Below, piece by piece: positions 52,361-60,816 of a stretch of 64,000 nucleotides of DNA. The notes below the pieces were generated by a model, which saw only the letters and a program-made list of their open reading frames with translations, had not been told where the DNA came from and did no database searches. The translations under genes were made by a program, and so were the position numbers. The first letter of the stretch is position 1, and every line of letters starts with the position of its first letter. The stretch lies in assembly GCA_964470195.1 (NCBI GenBank), contig CAYYBG010000004.1:1-64000 (forward strand), in the 5' to 3' direction. The stretch comes from RFPI01 sp964470195. GTDB taxonomy: Bacteria; Pseudomonadota; Gammaproteobacteria; Burkholderiales; Methylophilaceae.

Positions 52361-54144
52361 AAAGAATTGCATTACTCGGCATGCCCAATACGGGCAAATC
52401 CACCCTGTTTAATCGACTCTCTGGCGCATCTGCAAAAGTAGGCAATTGGCCTGGCATTACAGTCGATTTAATGAGCGCCAAAATTCTAGTTGGTCATCAC
52501 ATCGCAGAGCTGGTCGATTTGCCCGGAATCTATGACTTACATGGATTTTCCGATGATGAACACGTAGTGCGTCAATTTCTCAGCAATCACCCGATCGACT
52601 TATTGATGATTGTAGCTAACAGCACACAAATTGATAGACAACTGTCTTTAGTGTTGCAACTTAAGCAACTTGGCCTGCCCGCAGTATTACTGCTAAATAT
52701 GCGTGACGAGGCAAAACGGCTTGGTATTCAAATACAAACCAGCAAAATGGCCGAAAAATTGAATATGCCAGTGCTTGAAATTAGTGCCAAATATGGCGAT
52801 CAATGCCAGCAAGCATTAGAAATTACAGCAAGTCAATTACAACAAAGCAGCGCAAGCCAACTAGCACAAATAGCCCAGAAATTTGCCTCTGACAACGATA
52901 TCGAGCAAGAAATGGAATCGATTATTGCCAGTAGCGTAGACTACCCGAGCCGATTAAATGATGTGACCACCACTCGTTTGGATAATGTTTTATTACACCC
53001 TTGGCTTGGTTTACCCATTTTCTTCTTGAGTATCTATCTGTTATTTGAGTTAATTTTTACTGCAGGAAAACCTCTTCAAGATGGCGTAACAGAGATATTT
53101 AGCTGGATTGCACAACATCAGTTAATCCCCTTATTAAGCGACGCACCGAATTGGCTGAATGGCCTGTTGATTGAAGGATTATTTACCGGCTTAAGTACTG
53201 TTGCTGCCTTCGTTCCGGTGATTATTTTATTTTTCTTGGTGATGACGGTTGTAGAAGATAGTGGCTATCTTTCGCGCGCTGCTTTTCTGATGGACGCATT
53301 GATGGCCAAAATCGGCTTAGATGGACGAGGTTTTGTGATGGTGCTGATGGGATTTGGTTGCAATGTGCCTGCATTGATGGGTACGCGCGTGATGCGCTCT
53401 CGCAATCTGCGTTTACTGACCATGCTGGTAATACCCTTTTCCTTGTGCTCTGCACGTCTACAAGTGTTTTTATTTATAAGCGCCATTCTGTTTGCACCTC
53501 ATCAGGCCGCTTTGGTGTTGTTTGGACTTTATATGGTGAGTTTTGCTTGTATTTTTATCACTGCACTGATCAACCGAAACCGTTATCAAAATCATGAACC
53601 CTTTATTCTAGAATTACCTCCCTACCGACTGCCAACCTCAAGACAAATTTTGCTGAGCGCATGGCAAGAAATTCATCATTTTCTCAGGCGGGCAACCTCA
53701 TTTATTGTGCTGGGAGTAATGATGGTATGGGTGCTAACGCATTTTCCTTCAGATGCCGTACCTGCCAGTAGCGAAACTTTGGCTGGTCAGATTGGCCTGT
53801 TATTAAAGCCGCTGTTACAACCCATAGGTATTGATAGTCATCTCGCCATCGCATTGATTTTTGGTTTTGTTGCCAAAGAGATTGTGATTGGCTCATTAGC
53901 CGTGATTTATGGATTACAAGGGGAAGATCTGGCAAACAGTATCGCCAGTCAGGTAGATTGGGTGCAGGGGGTGAGTTTTATGTTATTTACTTTAATCTAC
54001 ACCCCTTGTCTTTCCACTATTGCGACACTTAAAAATGAAGCTAAAAGCGCATGGTTTGCCGCTTTTTCATTAATATGGTCTCTAATACTGGCATGGATTG
54101 TTGCCTTTTTGTTTTATCAAGGCATGCGCTGGTTGGGATATTAA
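52357..54144 (+). CDS. feoB: Ferrous iron transporter FeoB
   Basis: Inner-membrane Fe(II) transporter with an N-terminal G protein domain. G1 GMPNTGKSTLFNRLSG is at residue 7, G3 DLPGIYDL near residue 54, and G4 NMRD near residue 114. The membrane part includes the Gate motifs with conserved Cys in GFGCNVPALMGTR near residue 331 and YTPCLSTIA near residue 550. At 595 residues it is shorter than E. coli FeoB (773) but within the range of shorter family members. It ends 31 bp from the convergent glnB. Confidence 0.95.
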   Translation: MKRIALLGMPNTGKSTLFNRLSGASAKVGNWPGITVDLMSAKILVGHHIAELVDLPGIYDLHGFSDDEHVVRQFLSNHPIDLLMIVANSTQIDRQLSLVLQLKQLGLPAVLLLNMRDEAKRLGIQIQTSKMAEKLNMPVLEISAKYGDQCQQALEITASQLQQSSASQLAQIAQKFASDNDIEQEMESIIASSVDYPSRLNDVTTTRLDNVLLHPWLGLPIFFLSIYLLFELIFTAGKPLQDGVTEIFSWIAQHQLIPLLSDAPNWLNGLLIEGLFTGLSTVAAFVPVIILFFLVMTVVEDSGYLSRAAFLMDALMAKIGLDGRGFVMVLMGFGCNVPALMGTRVMRSRNLRLLTMLVIPFSLCSARLQVFLFISAILFAPHQAALVLFGLYMVSFACIFITALINRNRYQNHEPFILELPPYRLPTSRQILLSAWQEIHHFLRRATSFIVLGVMMVWVLTHFPSDAVPASSETLAGQIGLLLKPLLQPIGIDSHLAIALIFGFVAKEIVIGSLAVIYGLQGEDLANSIASQVDWVQGVSFMLFTLIYTPCLSTIATLKNEAKSAWFAAFSLIWSLILAWIVAFLFYQGMRWLGY

Positions 54145-54175
54145 TGATACAAAGCGCGCGCTGATATACCTTGCG

Positions 54176-54514
54176 TTAGACGGCTGATTCACCAGTCTCC
54201 CCGGTACGTATCCGCAATACTTGCTCTACATTAGTCACAAAAATCTTACCATCGCCAATTTTGCCTGTTCTTGCCGCTGTGACGATGGCATCTATTGCCT
54301 GATCGACTAAGTCATCCGACACTACTAGCTCAATTTTAATTTTAGGTAAGAAATCGACCACATACTCTGCACCTCGATATAACTCAGTGTGCCCTTTTTG
54401 ACGGCCAAAGCCTTTGACTTCAGCAACAGTCAATCCATTGACACCAATTTCTGAGAGCGCCTCACGTACTTCGTCTAATTTAAAAGGTTTGATAACAGCT
54501 TCAATTTTTTTCAT
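54176..54514 (-). CDS. glnB: Nitrogen regulatory protein PII
   Basis: Trimeric signal protein that senses 2-oxoglutarate, ATP and ADP and controls nitrogen enzymes and AmtB. The 112 residues begin MKKIEAVIKPFKLDEVREAL; the T-loop KGHTELYRGAEYVVDF carries the Tyr-51 uridylylation site, and TGKIGDGKIFV is the B-loop. Sequence and its place next to nadE favour GlnB over GlnK. It is 20 bp after nadE. Confidence 0.95.
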   Translation of the reverse strand: MKKIEAVIKPFKLDEVREALSEIGVNGLTVAEVKGFGRQKGHTELYRGAEYVVDFLPKIKIELVVSDDLVDQAIDAIVTAARTGKIGDGKIFVTNVEQVLRIRTGETGESAV

Positions 54515-54534
54515 GTTGCATCCTTTAAAGTGGC

Positions 54535-56181
54535 TTATAAGGTATTTTTGTAACTGAATTTTGAGGTAACTGGGTAGCGTCTATCTTTGCCGAATCCTCT
54601 GTGCGTAATTCTAACCCCAATCGGAGATTGGCGGCGTTTGTATTCGTTTAAATCAATGAGCCGCAACACGGTCTCAATATCTTTACTTTGATATCCAAGT
54701 GCCATTATCTCTTGAAAACTAGCATCTTGTTCAACATAGGCCTGTAATATGCCATCGAGAATCTCATAGGGTGGCAGACTATCTTGATCGATTTGATTCG
54801 CTCTCAGTTCAGCAGAGGGAGCACGTGTGATGATACGTTCTGGAATTACGGGGGAAATTTGGTTGCGATAATGTGCTAACTCATACACCAAGGTTTTAGG
54901 TACATCTTTTAATACAGCAAAGCCCCCTGCCATATCGCCATACAGGGTGGAGTAACCTACTGCCATTTCACTCTTGTTGCCTGTAATCAATACTAGACTG
55001 CCAAATTTATTCGACAGGGCCATCAATAATACACCGCGGATACGCGCCTGGATATTTTCCTCAGCCGTATCAAATGGCAAATCTGCAAATACTGGCGATA
55101 GCACTTGGCGAAATTGCTGAAAAAGACTTTCGATTTCAAATTGATGATATTTAACCTGAAGCTGACTGGCCATTTGCTGCGCATCTTGAATACTGATATC
55201 AGCAGTAAATTGTGATGGCATCATGGCCACACTCACCCGCTCAGCACCCAAGGCATCGACTGCGATAGCCAATGTTAAGGCGGAATCTATCCCTCCCGAT
55301 AAACCCAATAAAACTGACTTAAATCCATTTTTATTGACATAATCATGCACAGCCAAGCACAGTGCTTGATAGACAGAAGCACACAGAGGCAATGGCGGCT
55401 TAGCTGATGAGAATTGCGGATTGGCATATTCTGCTTGATGCATGGCTATAGTCAGCAACGTGACAGATTGTTGAAAACAATCTGTTTGCAACACGAGCTG
55501 TCCATTTCGATCCAGTGCAAAAGAGTTTCCATCAAACACCAGTTCATCTTGGCCACCTACCATATTGTTATAAATCAATGCCAACCCTGTCTCACGAACC
55601 CGCTCTGCGGCCACCTCAAAACGCTCGCTTTGTTTTTCCATATGAAACGGCGAAGCATTTAAAGTAAGGAGTATTTCTGCTCCTGCCTCCTTCGCTTGCA
55701 TGGCAGGCGCAGATTCCCAGATATCTGCACAAATCAGGACGCCACACTGTAATCCTTGATGCTCAAACACACAGGGTTGGTCACCAGAGGAAAAATAACG
55801 TTGTTCATCAAATACCGTATGATTGGGTAAAATTTGTTTGAAATAGTTATGCTTGACTTGACCATCTCGTATCACGGCAGCCGCATTAAATACCTTGCCC
55901 AAACGAATAGCAGGATACCCCACCAGCAAAGTAATTCCTGATACTTGGCTAGCCAACTGCAACAACGCATGCTGACAGGCGGATAAAAAATCGCTACGTA
56001 GCAGCAGGTCTTCGGGTGGATAGCCGGTTAGCGCAAGCTCGGGAGTGAGGATTAGCGTAGCACCTAAATTTTTTGCTTGCTGGCAAGCTTGAAGAATCTT
56101 GGCGACATTACCCTGCAAGTCGCCTAACGTCGGATTCAGTTGCGCCAGCGCAATATTCACATGAGAGCTAATAGCTTCCAC
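54535..56181 (-). CDS. nadE: Glutamine-dependent NAD+ synthetase
   Basis: Amidates nicotinate adenine dinucleotide with ammonia from glutamine. The 548-residue protein has an N-terminal nitrilase-type glutaminase domain, with catalytic Glu in TPELALTGYPPEDLL, Lys in KQILPNHTVFDEQRYF and Cys in GVLICADIWE, and a C-terminal synthetase with the PP-loop LGLSGGIDSALT near residue 293. It overlaps the ankyrin gene by 14 bp and precedes glnB. Confidence 0.96.
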   Translation of the reverse strand: MEAISSHVNIALAQLNPTLGDLQGNVAKILQACQQAKNLGATLILTPELALTGYPPEDLLLRSDFLSACQHALLQLASQVSGITLLVGYPAIRLGKVFNAAAVIRDGQVKHNYFKQILPNHTVFDEQRYFSSGDQPCVFEHQGLQCGVLICADIWESAPAMQAKEAGAEILLTLNASPFHMEKQSERFEVAAERVRETGLALIYNNMVGGQDELVFDGNSFALDRNGQLVLQTDCFQQSVTLLTIAMHQAEYANPQFSSAKPPLPLCASVYQALCLAVHDYVNKNGFKSVLLGLSGGIDSALTLAIAVDALGAERVSVAMMPSQFTADISIQDAQQMASQLQVKYHQFEIESLFQQFRQVLSPVFADLPFDTAEENIQARIRGVLLMALSNKFGSLVLITGNKSEMAVGYSTLYGDMAGGFAVLKDVPKTLVYELAHYRNQISPVIPERIITRAPSAELRANQIDQDSLPPYEILDGILQAYVEQDASFQEIMALGYQSKDIETVLRLIDLNEYKRRQSPIGVRITHRGFGKDRRYPVTSKFSYKNTL

Positions 56182-57115
56182 CTGCCTGTTTAAGAAGATT
56201 CACAATTTCAGTATTACGATTTTTTAAAGCGTAGACCAATGGTGTCAAACTATATTGGTCTTTGACATTAACCTCTGCACCGAGTTGAACCAACATGCCG
56301 GTCATTTTGCTGTCATTATTAGCAACCGCCATATGCAGTAGATAGTTACCTGTTTTATCAGCCACATTGATTTTTGCACCTTTGCCTATCAGCATTTTTG
56401 CTGTGCCTAGTTGTTTCTTTTTAACCGCCCAAGTCAATGCTGTCCAACCCGAGCTGTCCATCAAGTCTATATTCGCACCAGCCGCTAGTAATTCTTCACA
56501 ACCATCGGTTCTACCACTTCTTGCAGCATACATTAAAGCAGTGGCTAGCTGATTATCGCGCGCATCGACATCGGCTTGATGTTGCACCAAAGCTTGTATG
56601 GTTGGTCTATCTCCATTTTTAGCTGCATACATCAAAACAGTTTTACCATCATCGCTACGAGCATCGGCATCGATGCCAGACTCAATCAAAAGCGTGACAA
56701 ACTCAGCGTAGCCGGATGTCGCTGCTAAGCCTAGAGCACTCCAACCAGAAACATCACGTATTTTCGCATCTGCGCCTTTATCTAAAAGCAATTTTGCACA
56801 ATGCAAATAATTTTTCTTGGCAGCATACATCAATGCAGTCCAACCACCGTTATCACGAAGGTTGGGGTCAGCACCCTTATTTAATAATAACTTGATGACT
56901 TCAGGCTTATCTTTGCGCGTCGCATACATTAATGCTGTGAGTCCATCGAGATCGCGGGTATTCACATTGGCACCGCTGTCTAGTATCGCCCTCACTGTAT
57001 TGGTATCGCCTTTGCTTGAAGCAGTGAGCAAGTAGGGAATATCCTCTGCCCAAGCAGGCACCTGAATTGTGAGGTTTAAAAACAGCGCAAGGCAAGCAAC
57101 TAAAACAAGTTTCAT
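56168..57115 (-). CDS. Exported ankyrin-repeat protein
   Basis: A 315-residue protein with a signal peptide (cleavage probably after VPAWA near residue 23) followed by about eight to nine 33-residue ankyrin repeats of the DxxGxTALMYAAxxG type, which fill the rest. It is likely a periplasmic protein-binding scaffold; the partner is unknown. It overlaps sucD by 4 bp upstream and nadE by 14 bp downstream, so it is firmly embedded in the operon. Betaproteobacterial genomes often place an ankyrin gene here. Confidence 0.9.
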   Translation of the reverse strand: MKLVLVACLALFLNLTIQVPAWAEDIPYLLTASSKGDTNTVRAILDSGANVNTRDLDGLTALMYATRKDKPEVIKLLLNKGADPNLRDNGGWTALMYAAKKNYLHCAKLLLDKGADAKIRDVSGWSALGLAATSGYAEFVTLLIESGIDADARSDDGKTVLMYAAKNGDRPTIQALVQHQADVDARDNQLATALMYAARSGRTDGCEELLAAGANIDLMDSSGWTALTWAVKKKQLGTAKMLIGKGAKINVADKTGNYLLHMAVANNDSKMTGMLVQLGAEVNVKDQYSLTPLVYALKNRNTEIVNLLKQAGGSY

Positions 57116-58005
57116 GCTGTTGCCTTTAATGAATGATGCTGTATAGCTTTCATCATGGCTTCGCCTAGACCTGCAGGAGAGCTTGCTACTACCACCCCAG
57201 CATTTTCTAAGGCAGCGATTTTGTCTTCGGCTTTACCACTGCCGCCAGAAATAATCGCTCCAGCGTGCCCCATGCGTTTACCCTTAGGCGCAGTCTGACC
57301 AGCAATATAACCTGCTACAGGTTTGCTGACATGATGCTTTATAAAATCAGCTGCAGCCTCCTCATCTGTACCGCCGATCTCACCGACCATGATAATCGCC
57401 TCGGTTTCAGCATCCGCCTCAAATAAAGCCAAACATTCAATAAAATTTAGACCTCGAATAGGATCGCCGCCTATGCCTACACAGGTAGACTGGCCTAAGC
57501 CCAGCGCTGTGGTCTGATGAACTGCTTCGTAAGTCAAAGTACCTGAGCGAGAAACTATGCCGACTTTGCCACGCAAGTGAATACTGCCTGGCATAATACC
57601 AATTTTGCACTCATTTGGAGTAATCACTCCTGGGCAATTAGGACCTATCAGTTTGACATTGTTGGCATTCAATGCGGCTTTGACATTCAGCATATCTAAC
57701 ACAGGAATACCTTCAGTGATACAAACAATCAGCTCAATACCAGCATCACATGCTTCAAGGATAGAATCTGCTGCGAACGGCGGAGGTACATAAATAACAG
57801 TGGCATTTGCTGCAGTTTCTCGAACCGCATCGCGCATTGTATTAAATACTGGTAAACCTAAATGTATTTGCCCACCTTTACCCGGCGTGACCCCACCCAC
57901 CATCTTTGTGCCATAAGCAATCGCTTGCTCTGAGTGAAAGCTGCCTTGTTTTCCTGTAAAGCCCTGACATAGCACTCGGGTTTCTTTGTTCACTAATATA
58001 CTCAT
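57112..58005 (-). CDS. sucD: Succinyl-CoA synthetase alpha subunit
   Basis: Interconverts succinyl-CoA and succinate with nucleotide. The 297 residues show the CoA-binding GFTGKQGSFHSEQAIAYGT near the start, and the phosphohistidine motif KRMGHAGAIISGGSGKAEDK near residue 244. It is 3 bp after sucC. Malate thiokinase subunits are close homologues. Without other serine-cycle genes in view, SucD is the simpler reading. Confidence 0.94.
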   Translation of the reverse strand: MSILVNKETRVLCQGFTGKQGSFHSEQAIAYGTKMVGGVTPGKGGQIHLGLPVFNTMRDAVRETAANATVIYVPPPFAADSILEACDAGIELIVCITEGIPVLDMLNVKAALNANNVKLIGPNCPGVITPNECKIGIMPGSIHLRGKVGIVSRSGTLTYEAVHQTTALGLGQSTCVGIGGDPIRGLNFIECLALFEADAETEAIIMVGEIGGTDEEAAADFIKHHVSKPVAGYIAGQTAPKGKRMGHAGAIISGGSGKAEDKIAALENAGVVVASSPAGLGEAMMKAIQHHSLKATA

Positions 58006-58008
58006 GCC

Positions 58009-59172
58009 CTAACCTTTCACACACGCAACAGCTTGCTGGGCAGCATCAGTAAGCCCTTGAGCAGAAATAATCGACAAACCACTCTCGCTGAGCATTTTTC
58101 TGCCTAATTCAACATTGGTTCCTTCTAGGCGCACTACTACGGGAATTTGGATACCGACTTCACGCACTGCATTAATAATGCCTTCTGCAATAATGTCGCA
58201 ACGCATAATGCCACCAAAAATATTCACTAAGATGGCCTGCACGTTCTGATCCGCCAAGATGATTTTAAAAGCTTTGGTTACAGTCTCCGCCGTCGCACCG
58301 CCACCAACATCCAAAAAGTTGGCTGGAGCACCCCCATGTAACTTAATCATATCCATAGTCGCCATGGCCAAACCAGCTCCGTTCACCATACAGCCAATGT
58401 TGCCATTCAATGCAATATAGTTTAAGCCAGCATGATGGGCTTCTGCCTCTTTAACATCGTCTTGACTCCAATCTCGTTGTTCAGCCAAGGCTTTCTGTCG
58501 ATACAAAGCATTATCATCGACGCTCATTTTGCAATCCAACGCATACAGTTTGCCGTCACTAGTCACTACCAAGGGGTTGATTTCCAGCAATGACAAATCA
58601 TTTTCCTTGAATAGTTTGTAGAGCCCTTTGGTGAGCTTGCTAAACGCACCAATTTGTTCATCTTGCAGACCTAGCGCAAAAGCGACATTTCTTGCTTGAT
58701 AATCCACCATTCCATTCAGTGGGTCACATACTTCGCGTAAGATTTTCTCTGGCGTATGGGCAGCGATTTCCTCGATATCCATGCCACCTGCGCTAGATGC
58801 CACCATCACCACACGCTCTAGACCTCTATCCACTAATAGTGAAAGATAAAGTTCGCGTGCTATCGGTAAAGTCTGCTCCACCAACAGTTGATGAACCGGT
58901 TGACCATCAGGCGCATTTTGATAGGTAACCAAGGATTTTCCCAATAAGGAATTTGCTACAGACTGAGCCTCACTTGCTGATTTAACAATCTTTACCCCAC
59001 CGGCTTTACCACGACCTCCAGCATGTACTTGCGCCTTGACTACCCATGCTTGACAAGGAATTTCTCTGGTTGCTGCCGCAGCTGCCTCGGCAGACTGTAC
59101 TACTTGACCTTGTGGAATTGGTAGACCATAGCGTTGCAACAATTGTTTGGCTTGATATTCGTGCAAATTCAT
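58009..59172 (-). CDS. sucC: Succinyl-CoA synthetase beta subunit
   Basis: ATP-grasp subunit of 387 residues. It starts MNLHEYQAKQLLQRYGLPIPQG, then WVVKAQVHAGGRGKAGGVK, EINPLVVTSDGKLYALDCKM for metal binding, and the late GGIMRCDIIAEGIINA. Normal length. First gene of the sucC-sucD-ankyrin-nadE-glnB cluster, divergent from serB. Confidence 0.95.
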   Translation of the reverse strand: MNLHEYQAKQLLQRYGLPIPQGQVVQSAEAAAAATREIPCQAWVVKAQVHAGGRGKAGGVKIVKSASEAQSVANSLLGKSLVTYQNAPDGQPVHQLLVEQTLPIARELYLSLLVDRGLERVVMVASSAGGMDIEEIAAHTPEKILREVCDPLNGMVDYQARNVAFALGLQDEQIGAFSKLTKGLYKLFKENDLSLLEINPLVVTSDGKLYALDCKMSVDDNALYRQKALAEQRDWSQDDVKEAEAHHAGLNYIALNGNIGCMVNGAGLAMATMDMIKLHGGAPANFLDVGGGATAETVTKAFKIILADQNVQAILVNIFGGIMRCDIIAEGIINAVREVGIQIPVVVRLEGTNVELGRKMLSESGLSIISAQGLTDAAQQAVACVKG

Positions 59173-59302
59173 AATGAAAATAATCGTAGACTGAATAAAC
59201 CCACATTTTCGCTGAAATCACCAATATACGCTAGCATGCCAGTGTATAATCGTGCATTGTAAATGCTCATTACTAGCGCAACCCTAAAGGTGAATCACAA
59301 CA

Positions 59303-60157
59303 ATGCGTCTTGTCGTTCAAGCTCCTCATATTCAACTCGGTCATCTACAGCATATTCATACACTCAGCCACCAGCCTCATGGTGCACAATTTATCCAGAT
59401 AGACCAACATGCCTATTACTTGCCTAATCAGCAGACTAATCAGGCAGTGCTGGATTTTTGTCGTGAGCAACAAATCGACTGTGCCTACGTAGCAGACAAT
59501 TTGACCTTACAGAGTATCAAATTCGCTGTGATGGACATGGATTCAACACTTATCAATATTGAATGCATCGATGAAATTGCAGATATTGCTGGAATCAAAC
59601 CTCAGATTGCCGCGATTACTGAACGTACTATGCGAGGAGAACTAGATTTCAAACAAAGCTTGCGTGAACGCGTCGCGCTACTCGCTGGTCTTCCTGAAAC
59701 AGCCTTGCAACAAGTCATACAAGATAGACTGCAAGCCAATCCAGGGGCTCAGCACTGGCTAGAAACATGCAAACAATACAATATCAAAACCATGCTAGTT
59801 TCTGGTGGTTTTGAACAATTCGCCCATCATGTTCAAAAGAAGTTGGGCATCGACTTTAGTGCAGCTAATCGATTGGAGATTATCGACCAAAAACTCACTG
59901 GCAATCTCATTGGAGATATTGTTGATGGTCAGGCTAAGGCTGACTTTATGTGTTATCAAGCAGCACAATTGGGCGTGCAACTGAGTGAGACTATCGCCAT
60001 CGGAGATGGTGCCAACGACTTAATCATGATGCAGAATGCGGCTGCAGGGATTGCATATCATGCCAAACCAATTGTCCAGCAACAAGCTAGTTATGCCATC
60101 AACTATTGTGGATTAGATGCGATTGCGAACTTATTTAAGATTAGTTTAACAAAATAA
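59303..60157 (+). CDS. serB: Phosphoserine phosphatase
   Basis: HAD-family enzyme for the last step of serine synthesis, 284 residues. The nucleophile motif is MDMDSTLINIECIDEIADIAG near residue 77, motif II SGGFEQF, and motif III/IV IGDGANDLIMMQNAAAGIAYHAKP near residue 233. A roughly 70-residue N-terminal domain precedes the catalytic domain. A TATAAT at 59245-59250 lies 53 bp upstream without a clear -35. Confidence 0.95.
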   Translation: MRLVVQAPHIQLGHLQHIHTLSHQPHGAQFIQIDQHAYYLPNQQTNQAVLDFCREQQIDCAYVADNLTLQSIKFAVMDMDSTLINIECIDEIADIAGIKPQIAAITERTMRGELDFKQSLRERVALLAGLPETALQQVIQDRLQANPGAQHWLETCKQYNIKTMLVSGGFEQFAHHVQKKLGIDFSAANRLEIIDQKLTGNLIGDIVDGQAKADFMCYQAAQLGVQLSETIAIGDGANDLIMMQNAAAGIAYHAKPIVQQQASYAINYCGLDAIANLFKISLTK

Positions 60158-60195
60158 TATTAAACTGAGATTGATATGCAATTTAGGAGCTTTTC

Positions 60196-60759
60196 ATGAA
60201 ATTAAAAACTTTACTAGCGACATTAATGTTAACGATGACAGTGTCCACGACATGGGCAAAGCCATTTGTTGAAATTAAAACCAACAAAGGCATCATGTTG
60301 ATCGAGCTTTATCCGGAAAAAGCACCCAATACAGTGGAAAACTTTTTGCAATATGTCAACAGTGGTTTTTATAATGGCACAATATTTCATAGAGTCATTT
60401 CAAATTTCATGATACAAGGTGGTGGATTAGATAAAGACTTTAATGAAAAAACAACGCGCGCGCCCATCAAAAATGAAGCTGATAACGGCTTGACCAATAG
60501 CTTTGCCAGTATCGCAATGGCGCGCACTAGCGATCCCCATTCGGCAACTGCGCAGTTTTATATCAATGTAGCCAATAATACTTCCTTGAACCATTCTGAA
60601 AAAACAGAAAGAGGTTGGGGTTATTGTGTGTTTGGCAAGGTAGTTAAAGGCATGGAGGTGGCAGAACATATCTCTAAGCTGCCTACTGAAGGTGGAGATG
60701 TACCGATTCAAACCATCACCATAGAATCTATCAACGTGGTTGAAGATAGAAAACCATAG
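60196..60759 (+). CDS. ppiA: Periplasmic cyclophilin-type peptidyl-prolyl isomerase
   Basis: A 187-residue cyclophilin with a signal peptide (MKLKTLLATLMLTMTVSTTWA). Core motifs are KAPNTVENFLQYVNSGFYNGTIFHRVISNFMIQGG near residues 41-75, ASIAMARTSDPHSATAQFYIN near residue 105 and VFGKVVKGMEVAEHI. It is preceded by AGGAG and follows serB by 38 bp. Confidence 0.92.
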   Translation: MKLKTLLATLMLTMTVSTTWAKPFVEIKTNKGIMLIELYPEKAPNTVENFLQYVNSGFYNGTIFHRVISNFMIQGGGLDKDFNEKTTRAPIKNEADNGLTNSFASIAMARTSDPHSATAQFYINVANNTSLNHSEKTERGWGYCVFGKVVKGMEVAEHISKLPTEGGDVPIQTITIESINVVEDRKP

Positions 60760-60770
60760 CAATCAGAATA

Positions 60771-60800
60771 AAAAAAAACGGCGCTTGTGCGCCGTTTTTT
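60771..60800. terminator. Bidirectional terminator between ppiA and the TonB receptor
   Basis: Stem CGGCGC/GCGCCG with a TTGT loop, an eight-base A-tract on the left and six T residues on the right. It serves both convergent genes. Confidence 0.9.
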
Positions 60801-60816
60801 GTTTGCTGTCGATGAA

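Noticed and set aside
57112..59172. sucCD read as malate thiokinase (mtkAB) of the serine cycle
   Set aside because: The families are close, but no serine-cycle gene is nearby and the ankyrin-nadE-glnB neighbourhood is the ordinary sucCD context.
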